From an uncultured Prevotella sp. (GTDB lineage: Bacteria; Bacteroidota; Bacteroidia; Bacteroidales; Bacteroidaceae): 52,251 nt of DNA. The translations under genes and the position numbers were made by a program. Shown here one piece after another: positions 1-7,251 of the stretch. The notes below the pieces were generated by a model, which was not told the DNA's origin, made no database searches, and worked only from the letters and a program-made list of their open reading frames with translations. The number at the start of each line of letters is the position of its first letter. Positions within the stretch are counted from its first letter, which is position 1. The DNA is taken from the NCBI GenBank assembly GCA_934202525.1, contig CAKPYB010000025.1:1-52251 (forward strand), in the 5' to 3' direction.

Positions 1-80
1 TGGCTATACAATTCCCGCTATTAGGGCTTGTTAGGGACTTGCACCCATTAGAATAAGCTCATGCCGAGCATACCATATAA
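1..80. other. Unidentified left-edge segment
   Basis: No convincing reading frame crosses this stretch; each frame I read carries a stop within about 60 bases. It contains small self-complementary pieces (GGGACTTGCACCC and ATGCCGAGCAT) directly before a strong terminator-like palindrome. It may be the 3' end of an element or gene lying outside the window. I cannot name it. Confidence 0.25.
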
Positions 81-115
81 AAGCCTTGAGAATCAGCTGA
101 TTCTCAAGGCTTTTT
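81..115 (+). terminator. Perfect 32-bp palindrome, probable bidirectional terminator
   Basis: Positions 81-112 are a perfect palindrome with 16-nt arms (AAGCCTTGAGAATCAG and its complement) and no loop bases. It is followed by TTTTTC on the right and preceded by A residues on the left, so it can act as an intrinsic terminator in both directions. It closes whatever lies to the left and may also stop leftward transcription coming from the flippase. Confidence 0.7.
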
Positions 116-122
116 CTTTATT

Positions 123-248
123 TATCCTACTGGAATAATCCAATATCCTACTGGAATAAAAAAATATCTCCGAGAGATATTTTTCTATCTTTCGGAGATA
201 TTTTTCTATCTTTCGGAGAAAATAATTTATCCTACTGGATTTATAATT
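123..248. repeat. Six-unit 21-bp tandem array abutting the flippase stop codon
   Basis: Six units of exactly 21 bp, each starting TATC, run from 123 to 248 (123, 144, 165, 186, 207, 228). Units 1, 2 and 6 read TATCCTACTGGA..., units 3-5 read TATCTTTCGGAGATATTT or close to it. The array ends at base 248; the flippase stop codon occupies 249-251. The TTTCGGAGATATTT type recurs at 49435-49518 at the other end of the window. Confidence 0.85.
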
Positions 249-1733
249 TTATCGTAGCAGTTTTCTTATTTTCCTAAAACTAAACGATACACTCAGGAGT
301 GCAATGATTACACCAATCAGCCAATAAAGCCAATCATGATAACTGATCTTGAAAACCAGAAGCAGCATCAGGAATAGAATCAGAAGTTGGAAAATACTGA
401 ATCTGAAACCAAAAGCGGATAACCGATAACCGTAAACAGCTCTGCTGAAAATCAAGACAGCGATGGTCTCGATGGCATAAGCAACGGCAATACCCCCTCC
501 TACTCCTCTCAATCCATCTAACTGATAACCAGCTATTTCACAGATTATCAGCAAGATAACACAAAAACTTTCCTGAATGAGAAATAGCCTGGAATCGCCT
601 CTTGACAACGGGAGATATTCTATCGGAAGATAAACGGCCTTGAACAACATGGCAACAGCAGCAAGCTGAGTCATCTGAAGCATCCCCATAAACTGGGCAT
701 TGTATAATATCGGAATAATGAGAGGCAGACCTAAAATGATGACAGCAACAATTGGTCCCAACAGCAGGACATTCATTTCAAGCTGGCGATTGACACAGAG
801 ATTGCGTTCTTTAACAGATTCCTTGTTTTTTCGAGAACCCGAAATGCCAGAGAGACGGGGATAAAAATCCTGATCCATAACCGAAAAAACCATTCCCGCA
901 TAAACAAAGACAATCGTAATGCCGGCATTGAAAAGTCCGACAACCTCCAGATCGCCTTGCTGATTCAAAAAGGCACGAACCAGAAATTCGCATCCACTAT
1001 TCATCAGACCCGAGAGTACAAATGCTCCACCAAGTCGCAAAAGTGGGAAACCAGCAACTAGCGTCATTTTTCGCATATTTACGGACCACCCTACAACTCG
1101 TCGGGAATATCGAAAATTCAGAGCCCATTGCAAAAATGCCAAAATGAACAGAACGGGCAGAATACCTTTCTCACCAAATATCCAATAAACAGGAACCGAA
1201 ACCAAAAGCAGAAGAATAGCCAACAGACTCGCCTGCATCGCCAACGCCCGCAACTGTCCGGTTGCTTTCAGAATGGCAGTTTCGCCTCCAGCCAGAATCG
1301 TGAAGAAAATGGTTGGCGCCAAAAGAATGAAATGTAGCGTATGGTTGCCCCAGGAAAAAGTAAACCCATTAAGAAACGGACCAAGCAAAATACAGACGAT
1401 GGCACCGAAAAATGCAGCAAGCAGACTATAGGTGCGGACAAGAAGAACCGCCCCGGCGATATCAGCCTTTTCGGACTGCGATTCATCTGCAGCATGTTCC
1501 TTTTCAGAAATAAATTTAACACCACTTGTAGGAATGCCGAAATTACACGCAGAACTGAGAACAGAAATCGTTGAGCTGAAAAGAGACAGCAGTCCCATTC
1601 CAGAAGGTCCGAGGAAGAGCGCCGTAAATTTATTGCGCAAAACTCCTACAAGAATTCCCAATCCTTGCACACTGCCAAACAATCCAGTATATTTCAGAAT
1701 ATGCGAATAACTGTTTTCCTTTTTATCACCCAT
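249..1733 (-). CDS. Polysaccharide flippase / O-antigen translocase, Wzx type (MATE-like fold)
   Basis: This is a polytopic inner-membrane protein of about 494 residues expected to flip lipid-linked oligosaccharide repeat units for surface polysaccharide. The N-terminus (MGDKKENSYSHILKYTGLFG, then a hydrophobic helix and GPSGMGLLSLFSS) matches the Bacteroidota O-antigen translocase group, and about a dozen hydrophobic segments follow. I chose the ATG at 1733. The reading frame stays open to a TTG at 1781, but that region is the rpsP terminator hairpin. No glycosyltransferase or Wzy gene is beside it, which is unusual for a flippase; the partners may lie left of the window or elsewhere. It sits downstream of rpsP on the same strand, separated by the terminator. 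Function is inferred from family. Confidence 0.85.
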   Translation of the reverse strand: MGDKKENSYSHILKYTGLFGSVQGLGILVGVLRNKFTALFLGPSGMGLLSLFSSTISVLSSACNFGIPTSGVKFISEKEHAADESQSEKADIAGAVLLVRTYSLLAAFFGAIVCILLGPFLNGFTFSWGNHTLHFILLAPTIFFTILAGGETAILKATGQLRALAMQASLLAILLLLVSVPVYWIFGEKGILPVLFILAFLQWALNFRYSRRVVGWSVNMRKMTLVAGFPLLRLGGAFVLSGLMNSGCEFLVRAFLNQQGDLEVVGLFNAGITIVFVYAGMVFSVMDQDFYPRLSGISGSRKNKESVKERNLCVNRQLEMNVLLLGPIVAVIILGLPLIIPILYNAQFMGMLQMTQLAAVAMLFKAVYLPIEYLPLSRGDSRLFLIQESFCVILLIICEIAGYQLDGLRGVGGGIAVAYAIETIAVLIFSRAVYGYRLSAFGFRFSIFQLLILFLMLLLVFKISYHDWLYWLIGVIIALLSVSFSFRKIRKLLR

Positions 1734-1746
1734 AATCAAAAGAAAC

Positions 1747-1786
1747 AAAAAAAGGTTGGATTTCCCGAAAGAGAAATTCAACCTTT
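1747..1786 (-). terminator. rpsP terminator
   Basis: On the minus strand, AAAGGTTG...CAACCTTT arms enclose a short loop (1751-1786) and run into TTTTTTTG, a classic intrinsic terminator 36 bases after the rpsP stop. Its T-tract ends only 14 bases before the flippase ATG, so any read-through would feed the flippase and the hairpin could act as an attenuator. Confidence 0.8.
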
Positions 1787-1822
1787 ATACTTTAAAATCT
1801 CAAAAGAAGATTCTGTCGAAGA

Positions 1823-2353
1823 TTAAGCCTCAGCTGGAGCCTCCTCTGCAGGAGCTTCCTCAGCAGCCTTAGCCTCTGCCTCAGCAGCAGCTGCAGCAGC
1901 CTTCTTATCAGCTACCTTCTTAGCGATTGCTTCGTTCATCTTCTTCTCAGCCTCGAGCTCCTTAGCAGCAGCTTCCTTCTTTGCCTTAGCATCGCCCTCG
2001 CGAACAGCAGAAATCTTAGCGTCCTTGCCATTCTTCCAAGCGTCGAAACGCTTCTGAGCCTCAGCATCGTCGAATGCGCCCTTCTTAACGCCACCCTTGA
2101 GGTGCTTCATCAAGTAAACGCCCTCGCCCTTGAGGATGTTGCGAACTGTGTCTGTTGGCTGTGCACCTGTCTCTACCCAGTAGAGTGCGCGCTCGAAATT
2201 CAAATCTACAGTAGCTGGATTGGTGTTAGGGTTGAAAGTACCAATCTTCTCAGTAAATTTACCATCACGTGGTGCTCTAACGTCAGCGATTACGATGCTG
2301 TAGAAAGCATAGCTTTTACGACCGCCGCGCTGCAATCTGATTTTTGTTGCCAT
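1823..2353 (-). CDS. rpsP: 30S ribosomal protein bS16
   Basis: This is a small-subunit ribosomal protein involved in 30S assembly. The first ~85 residues are the bS16 core ([20 protein letters not shown], then [21 protein letters not shown] sequence and the second conserved block around [20 protein letters not shown]). Residues ~95-176 form a Lys/Ala/Glu-rich extension ending in repeated EEAPAEE-type motifs. That extension roughly doubles the length relative to proteobacterial S16 and is usual in Bacteroidota. The gene has its own promoter (2426-2457) and terminator (1747-1786), so it is a single-gene transcription unit. Confidence 0.97.
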   Translation of the reverse strand: MATKIRLQRGGRKSYAFYSIVIADVRAPRDGKFTEKIGTFNPNTNPATVDLNFERALYWVETGAQPTDTVRNILKGEGVYLMKHLKGGVKKGAFDDAEAQKRFDAWKNGKDAKISAVREGDAKAKKEAAAKELEAEKKMNEAIAKKVADKKAAAAAAEAEAKAAEEAPAEEAPAEA

Positions 2354-2425
2354 TTTTAAATCTTAATTTTAATTTAATTTATAATGAGGTTTGAATTTTA
2401 TGCTGCCATCTCGTGACAGCGGGTG

Positions 2426-2457
2426 CAAAATTACTACTTTTATTTGAATTGAGCAAA
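2426..2457 (-). promoter_or_regulatory. rpsP promoter, Bacteroidota type
   Basis: Minus-strand -33 TTTG (2454-2457), a 20-nt spacer and -7 TAATTTTG (2426-2433) match the Bacteroidota primary-sigma consensus exactly. It lies 73 nt upstream of the start codon. Confidence 0.8.
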
Positions 2458-2492
2458 CTTTTATCGATATTCAAATGCTTTTTTAGCATTTT

Positions 2493-2960
2493 TTATCTGA
2501 TTCGGTCTGCTGCTTTCAAGAGTTTGATGTCATCGTTCACACCTTTCATTGCCATCCATTCGAATATGATTGCTACCAAAGGAAGGCAAGCGGCAAACTG
2601 AAACTTCATCGTTCCTTCTGCTTCAGGAACAGGAATCAAGCCCATGAACATCACGATATAATCTACATACCATAAACCTGCAAAAAGCATGGCAAGTGAA
2701 CAGAGTGATTTCTGAAGCTTCAGATTCTTGTACAAAAAGATGTTTACCAATGCTATGATGGCTGAAACGGCGAGCAGAAGGAACAGAGGAACGCAAGTAG
2801 TTGAAATCTGCATTCCTGCCTCCCCTACCACTCCGAGATTATAAACCATAGTGTCTCCTCCCATCGTCTTAGCTGCGATGCTGGCGATAGGAAGGAAAAG
2901 ACAGATAGCAATGGCGATGACAGCAAAGAGCAGAAATAATGTCTGTTTACGCTGTATCAT
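2493..2960 (-). CDS. DUF4293 family membrane protein
   Basis: This is a 155-residue integral membrane protein with four hydrophobic helices (about residues 5-27, 50-72, 80-100 and 115-135), matching the Bacteroidota DUF4293 family. No biochemical function is known for the family. The start is the ATG at 2960 (MIQRKQTLFLLFAV); an upstream in-frame extension would overlap rpoZ. It follows rpoZ by 14 bases and is probably the last gene of the bamD-rpoZ-DUF4293 operon. Confidence 0.85.
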   Translation of the reverse strand: MIQRKQTLFLLFAVIAIAICLFLPIASIAAKTMGGDTMVYNLGVVGEAGMQISTTCVPLFLLLAVSAIIALVNIFLYKNLKLQKSLCSLAMLFAGLWYVDYIVMFMGLIPVPEAEGTMKFQFAACLPLVAIIFEWMAMKGVNDDIKLLKAADRIR

Positions 2961-2974
2961 ATAGCTCTGGAATA

Positions 2975-3325
2975 TTAAATTTCGCTCTCGTGAACCATTG
3001 GTGCAGATGTCTTGGTAGGATCGCGCCAATAAATATTATTCTCAATAAACTCTTCTGTAGCGAGCAAAGTTGGCTTTGGCAACTTCTCGTAGTAGCGAGA
3101 GATTTCAATCTGTTCGCGGTTCTCAAAAACTTCCTCCAAAGAATCGTTATAAGAAGCAAACTCCTGAAGTTTCTTGCTCAACTCCTGCTTGATTTCGATA
3201 GAAATCTGATTAGCGCGCTTTGCAATGATAGCTACGCTCTCGTAGATATTATGGGTATCATCGCAGAGATCCATAATGTTGCGAGTTACTGTGTTTACTG
3301 GTGCCTTTGATTTTTTGAAATCCAT
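2975..3325 (-). CDS. rpoZ: RNA polymerase omega subunit (Rpb6/RpoZ family)
   Basis: This 116-residue protein of the Bacteroidota omega type assists assembly and stability of RNA polymerase. The conserved core AIIAKRANQISIEIKQEL (residues ~33-50) carries the omega signature, and LEEVFENREQIEISRYYEKL follows. It is longer than proteobacterial omega, as is normal in this phylum. It lies between bamD and a DUF4293 gene on the same strand; the bamD-rpoZ order is common in Bacteroidota. Confidence 0.9.
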   Translation of the reverse strand: MDFKKSKAPVNTVTRNIMDLCDDTHNIYESVAIIAKRANQISIEIKQELSKKLQEFASYNDSLEEVFENREQIEISRYYEKLPKPTLLATEEFIENNIYWRDPTKTSAPMVHESEI

Positions 3326-3380
3326 AATTATAGTACTATTATTATTATATTGTTTTTACCTTATTATATATATGCTTTTT

Positions 3381-4247
3381 TTAATTGGCATTATTGCCAA
3401 GCTGGTCGAGAGCTGACTCCGGATGCTCTTTCTCATACTGCTTGCACTTCTCAATATACTTCTCGGCAAGTGCACGGTCCTTTGAATCAGGATATTCGTT
3501 GATAAAGCCATAACACTCATCCTCAGCATCCTGATAGCGCTCCAGCTGCTTTTTCTCGACACTCATCTTTGCCAGTTCGTATTTACCTTTCATGATGAGC
3601 GATGCAAACTCCTCGCGTCGGTTGCTGTATGGATAATCCTTCAGCGCATTCTGTGCAGTTACGATACAAGCCTCATAATTGTTGCCTCCGCTGGTACAGT
3701 TGCCGAAATAGGTGCCCATATCAAAATAGAGCTTGGCACTCTTATACTCCTTCTCAACCAAGAGGTCCTGAAGAGCAAAAAGGCGGTTTGTAGCCTGCTG
3801 CTTGAGTCGGGCATCTGGATAAAGATCCAGGAACTCCTGGAAGGCTGCGATGGCTGTAATCGTGGTACTCTGGTCAAGACGAGGCTCTGGAGCATTCTGA
3901 TACAGACTCTCTCCTACAAAGTACTTTGCATTTTCAGCAAACTTACCTTTAGGATAAGAAGAGTAATACTTCTTGAAATACTCTGCAGCAGTCTCATAAT
4001 CCTTCATACCATACTCGGCCATAGCCAGCATGTACAAACATTCCTCACCCTCGGTAGAACCTTTCTTCATCGTTACCAGTTCCTGCAGAAGAGGAATGGC
4101 ACGGGAATACTTGCCCTGGGCATAGCTCTGCTTGGCGTACTCATACTTATAAGTATAATCGCCTGATTTCAATACCTGGTTATATTCGTGGGCACAGCTC
4201 GACAAGAGCAATGCAACACACGATGCAATAAGAGTCAATTTTTTCAT
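3381..4247 (-). CDS. bamD: Outer membrane protein assembly factor BamD, lipoprotein
   Basis: BamD is the essential lipoprotein partner of BamA in inserting beta-barrel proteins into the outer membrane. Starting at the ATG at 4247, the protein is 288 residues: a lipoprotein signal (MKKLTLIASCVALLLSSC, lipobox LSSC), then TPR-like helical pairs (AIPLLQELV, YETAAEYFKKYYSSYPKGKFAENA, AIAAFQEFLDLYPDARLKQQA). The frame stays open to a TTG at 4268, with another ATG at 4256, but the promoter -7 box overlaps that region and the 4247 start gives the standard signal peptide. It is the first gene of the operon with rpoZ and DUF4293 and is divergent from uvrB. Confidence 0.93.
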   Translation of the reverse strand: MKKLTLIASCVALLLSSCAHEYNQVLKSGDYTYKYEYAKQSYAQGKYSRAIPLLQELVTMKKGSTEGEECLYMLAMAEYGMKDYETAAEYFKKYYSSYPKGKFAENAKYFVGESLYQNAPEPRLDQSTTITAIAAFQEFLDLYPDARLKQQATNRLFALQDLLVEKEYKSAKLYFDMGTYFGNCTSGGNNYEACIVTAQNALKDYPYSNRREEFASLIMKGKYELAKMSVEKKQLERYQDAEDECYGFINEYPDSKDRALAEKYIEKCKQYEKEHPESALDQLGNNAN

Positions 4248-4265
4248 AATTCTCATTTTGAACTG

Positions 4266-4296
4266 CAAAGTTACTCATAATTTACTTATTATCAAA
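4266..4296 (-). promoter_or_regulatory. bamD operon promoter
   Basis: Minus-strand TTTG (4293-4296), 19-nt spacer, TAACTTTG (4266-4273): an exact fit to the Bacteroidota consensus. Transcription would start near 4260, leaving a very short leader and ruling against the upstream TTG start. Confidence 0.8.
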
Positions 4297-4357
4297 AGAA
4301 AAGATACATTTTTTCGTAAAAAATTAATCTTTATAACGATTAATGGCGTTTTTTTTG

Positions 4358-4365
4358 TAATTTTG
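4358..4365 (+). promoter_or_regulatory. uvrB promoter -7 box
   Basis: TAATTTTG followed by CACC lies 41 bases before the uvrB ATG and matches the -7 consensus. I see no good TTTG at the expected -33 distance, so this is a partial promoter call. Confidence 0.55.
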
Positions 4366-4405
4366 CACCTTGAAACAGAACTTTTGAGAAGAAATCAGGA
4401 AGAAA

Positions 4406-6451
4406 ATGGATTTTAAGATTACATCAAAATATAAGCCAACTGGCGACCAGCCGCAAGCCATCAGGCAACTCACAGAAGGAGTGCTTGAAGGAGAACCTGC
4501 ACAGGTGTTGCTGGGTGTAACCGGCTCGGGCAAAACCTTTACGGTGGCAAACGTGATTGCCAACGTAGGGAAACCTACGCTCATCTTGAGCCACAACAAG
4601 ACTCTTGCTGCCCAACTGTATCAGGAGATGAAAGGATTCTTTCCTGAGAACGCAGTAGAATATTATGTTTCATACTACGACTATTATCAGCCGGAAGCTT
4701 ATCTGCCTACAACAGATACATATATAGAAAAAGACCTCGCCATCAATGATGAAATAGACAAGCTGCGGCTCGGTGCTGTTTCTGCCCTTCTCTCGGGCAG
4801 AAAGGATGTCATCGTTGTTTCATCCGTATCATGCATCTATGGTATGGGCGGACCTGTGGCGATGCAGGAGAACATCATCAAGATTCATCGCGGGCAGCGA
4901 CTCGACAGAAATGAATTTCTGAGGAAACTCGTTGATGCACTTTACGTTAGAAATGACATAGAACTGCAACGTGGCAACTTTAGAGTGAAAGGCGAAACGG
5001 TTGACATCTTTATGGCTTACAGCGATCATGTTTTGCGCGTAACATGGTGGGACGATGAGATTGACAGTATCGAAGAAGTGGATTCTCTCACTTATCACCG
5101 CCTTGCCTCGTTCGGAGATTACGAGATTTATCCAGCCAACCTTTTCGTAACAACAAAAGAACAGCAGGAAAGTGCCATTCGCAGAATTCAGGACGACCTG
5201 GTTAAACAGGTAGAATTCTTCAAGAGTATTGGAGATGGAATCAAGGCACAGCGAATCAAGGAGCGTGTAGAATATGATATGGAAATGATCAAGGAATTGG
5301 GCCACTGTTCGGGCATCGAGAACTATTCCCGTTATTTCGATGGCAGACATGAAGGTGAACGCCCGTATTGCCTGCTCGATTTCTTCCCTAAAGATTTCCT
5401 GCTTGTGGTTGACGAGAGCCATGTGAGCATCCCGCAGATTGGCGCCATGTATGGAGGCGACCGGGCGCGCAAGAAGAACCTGGTAGAATATGGTTTCCGT
5501 TTGCCTGCTGCCTTCGATAACCGCCCGTTGAAGTTCGAGGAATTTCATGATCTCATTCCGCAGGCCATCTACGTAAGTGCAACTCCGGCAGACTATGAAT
5601 TGAGAGAAGCCGAAGGCGTGGTTGTAGAGCAGCTGATTCGTCCTACAGGACTCCTGGATCCGGAAATCGAAGTTCGCCCGAGTGAGAATCAGATAGATGA
5701 CCTTCTGGACGAAATATTAACAAGAACACACCGCAACGAGCGAGTTCTGATTACGACTCTCACGAAACGAATGGCAGAAGAACTCACTGAGTTCCTGCTC
5801 AACCACAACGTAAAGGCTGCCTATATCCACAGTGATGTGGCAACCTTAGACAGAGTAAAGATTATGAACGATCTCCGTGCAGGAGTCTACGATGTTCTGG
5901 TGGGTGTCAACCTGTTACGTGAGGGACTCGACTTGCCGGAAGTATCGCTCGTAGCTATTCTCGATGCAGATAAGGAGGGCTTCCTGCGCAGTCACCGTTC
6001 TCTGACTCAGACTGCAGGTCGTGCTGCCCGAAACGTGAACGGCAAGGTAATCATGTATGCAGACAACATCACAGACAGCATGCAGAAGACGATAGATGAG
6101 ACTGCCCGCCGCCGAAGCATCCAGCTGAAATACAATGCAGACCATGGCATTACACCAAAACAGATTGTGAAGGCAATAACCTCAGCTTTGCCTACAAGCA
6201 AGGAAGAGGGAGCAAAGATTGTTCCGATGGGAGCTGAGGGTTCTAAGCCTCGTGTCTACGTGGAACCGGAAAGTGCCGCCTTCGTTGCCGACCCTATTGT
6301 TCGCAGTATGAGCAAGGAAGAATTGGAGAAGAGCATTGCCAATACTACGGCATTGATGAAGCAAGCTGCCAAAGACCTCGACTTCATGCAAGCTGCCCAA
6401 TATCGCGATGAAATCATTCGATTGCAGAAGGAATTGGAAGAAAAGGGATAA
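4406..6451 (+). CDS. uvrB: Excinuclease ABC subunit B
   Basis: UvrB is the damage-verifying helicase-like subunit of nucleotide excision repair, working with UvrA and UvrC. The 681 residues include Walker A GVTGSGKT (37-44), the beta-hairpin YYDYYQPEAYLP that clamps damaged DNA, the DESH Walker B box, helicase motifs with QTAGRAARN, and a C-terminal UVR domain (about 645-680) that contacts UvrC. The length is normal. It is divergent from bamD and followed by a strong terminator at 6472-6513, so it is a single-gene unit. Confidence 0.98.
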   Translation: MDFKITSKYKPTGDQPQAIRQLTEGVLEGEPAQVLLGVTGSGKTFTVANVIANVGKPTLILSHNKTLAAQLYQEMKGFFPENAVEYYVSYYDYYQPEAYLPTTDTYIEKDLAINDEIDKLRLGAVSALLSGRKDVIVVSSVSCIYGMGGPVAMQENIIKIHRGQRLDRNEFLRKLVDALYVRNDIELQRGNFRVKGETVDIFMAYSDHVLRVTWWDDEIDSIEEVDSLTYHRLASFGDYEIYPANLFVTTKEQQESAIRRIQDDLVKQVEFFKSIGDGIKAQRIKERVEYDMEMIKELGHCSGIENYSRYFDGRHEGERPYCLLDFFPKDFLLVVDESHVSIPQIGAMYGGDRARKKNLVEYGFRLPAAFDNRPLKFEEFHDLIPQAIYVSATPADYELREAEGVVVEQLIRPTGLLDPEIEVRPSENQIDDLLDEILTRTHRNERVLITTLTKRMAEELTEFLLNHNVKAAYIHSDVATLDRVKIMNDLRAGVYDVLVGVNLLREGLDLPEVSLVAILDADKEGFLRSHRSLTQTAGRAARNVNGKVIMYADNITDSMQKTIDETARRRSIQLKYNADHGITPKQIVKAITSALPTSKEEGAKIVPMGAEGSKPRVYVEPESAAFVADPIVRSMSKEELEKSIANTTALMKQAAKDLDFMQAAQYRDEIIRLQKELEEKG

Positions 6452-6471
6452 ATTCAAAAGAAATAACCATC

Positions 6472-6513
6472 AAAAAGAGGGTGTATCATAAATTAATGAT
6501 TCACCCTCTTTTT
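6472..6513 (+). terminator. uvrB terminator, copy 1 of a dispersed hairpin
   Basis: AAAAAGAGGGTG (6472-6483), an 18-nt loop with its own inner stem ATCAT/ATGAT, and CACCCTCTTTTT (6502-6513). The T-run makes it an intrinsic terminator. An almost identical hairpin with an 18-nt loop sits after the tamB-family gene at 48331-48373. Confidence 0.85.
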
Positions 6514-6545
6514 ATTTACCCAGCAGTTATTCATCTGTCTATCTG

Positions 6546-7133
6546 CTATTCAAACGACAGCTTTTTCAGACGGGAACGCAACTGCTCAGCCTCGCTCTTT
6601 CTGATAGAAAGTTTGATGCTGCAAGTATTATCGAAAGTCTGATCCAGGATACGCGGATTCATATCTTTGACTATCCTCATCACATCATTCATCATCGGAT
6701 AAGTAAAATCATAGGTTACTATTTCCTCTATCTGTTGCGTAACCTCCTCACTATGAGCCAAAGCATCAATGGCTGCTTCGCGATAAGCAACAATGAGTCC
6801 GCTGGTTCCCAATTTCACTCCTCCGAAATATCGGATGACGACAATTAAAATATCCGTCAATTCTGATTTCGTGATTTGGCCGAGGATTGGTTTTCCTGCC
6901 GTAGAAGAAGGTTCGCCATCATCATTGGCACGGAACTCTGTCCGTTCAGGACCTAGCATATATGCATAACAACAATGTCGGGCATCGTAATATTTCTTAC
7001 GGTACCCGGCAACAATTTCCTTCACCTCGTCAACAGTTGTAACATGGTGAGCAAAGGCGAGAAACTTACTCCTTTTCTCGGTGTAATATCCCTCGCCTAT
7101 CGTATCTGATATAGTCTTAAATTCGTCAATCAT
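6546..7133 (-). CDS. YigZ/IMPACT family protein
   Basis: This is a 195-residue cytosolic protein of the YigZ family, related to eukaryotic IMPACT. The conserved block GEPSSTAGKPILGQI and the following VVIRYFGGVKLGTSGLIVAYREAA are diagnostic. The family is linked by homology to translation control, but its bacterial role is not settled. A C-terminal domain of about 60 residues follows (YDFTYPMMNDVMRIVK). It lies convergent to uvrB. The DUF1015 gene upstream on the same strand is separated by an inverted heptamer array. Confidence 0.9.
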   Translation of the reverse strand: MIDEFKTISDTIGEGYYTEKRSKFLAFAHHVTTVDEVKEIVAGYRKKYYDARHCCYAYMLGPERTEFRANDDGEPSSTAGKPILGQITKSELTDILIVVIRYFGGVKLGTSGLIVAYREAAIDALAHSEEVTQQIEEIVTYDFTYPMMNDVMRIVKDMNPRILDQTFDNTCSIKLSIRKSEAEQLRSRLKKLSFE

Positions 7134-7140
7134 ATTTTAT

Positions 7141-7251
7141 ACATTGAACATTGAACTGGGAACTTTGAACTTTATGATTACCCTTTTTTGTTTAAAACAA
7201 CAGAAAAACATATCATAAAGTTCAAAGCTCAAAGTTCAAAGTTCAAAGTTA
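7141..7251. repeat. Inverted heptamer array 1
   Basis: Left arm 7141-7175: five in-phase 7-mers (ACATTGA twice, ACTGGGA, ACTTTGA, ACTTTAT). Right arm 7217-7251: five in-phase 7-mers (AAAGTTC, AAAGCTC, AAAGTTC twice, AAAGTTA). The arms are largely reverse complements, for example CTTTGAACTTTATGAT against ATCATAAAGTTCAAAG, and enclose about 41 bases with a T-run. The right arm runs into the DUF1015 stop codon (7249-7251). Confidence 0.8.

Noticed and set aside
1..80. tRNA or rRNA 3' end at the left edge
   Set aside because: No T-arm, acceptor stem or CCA could be fitted, and the small hairpins do not match an rRNA end I know.
123..248. CRISPR-like array
   Set aside because: Units are contiguous 21-bp repeats without unique spacers; no cas genes in the window.
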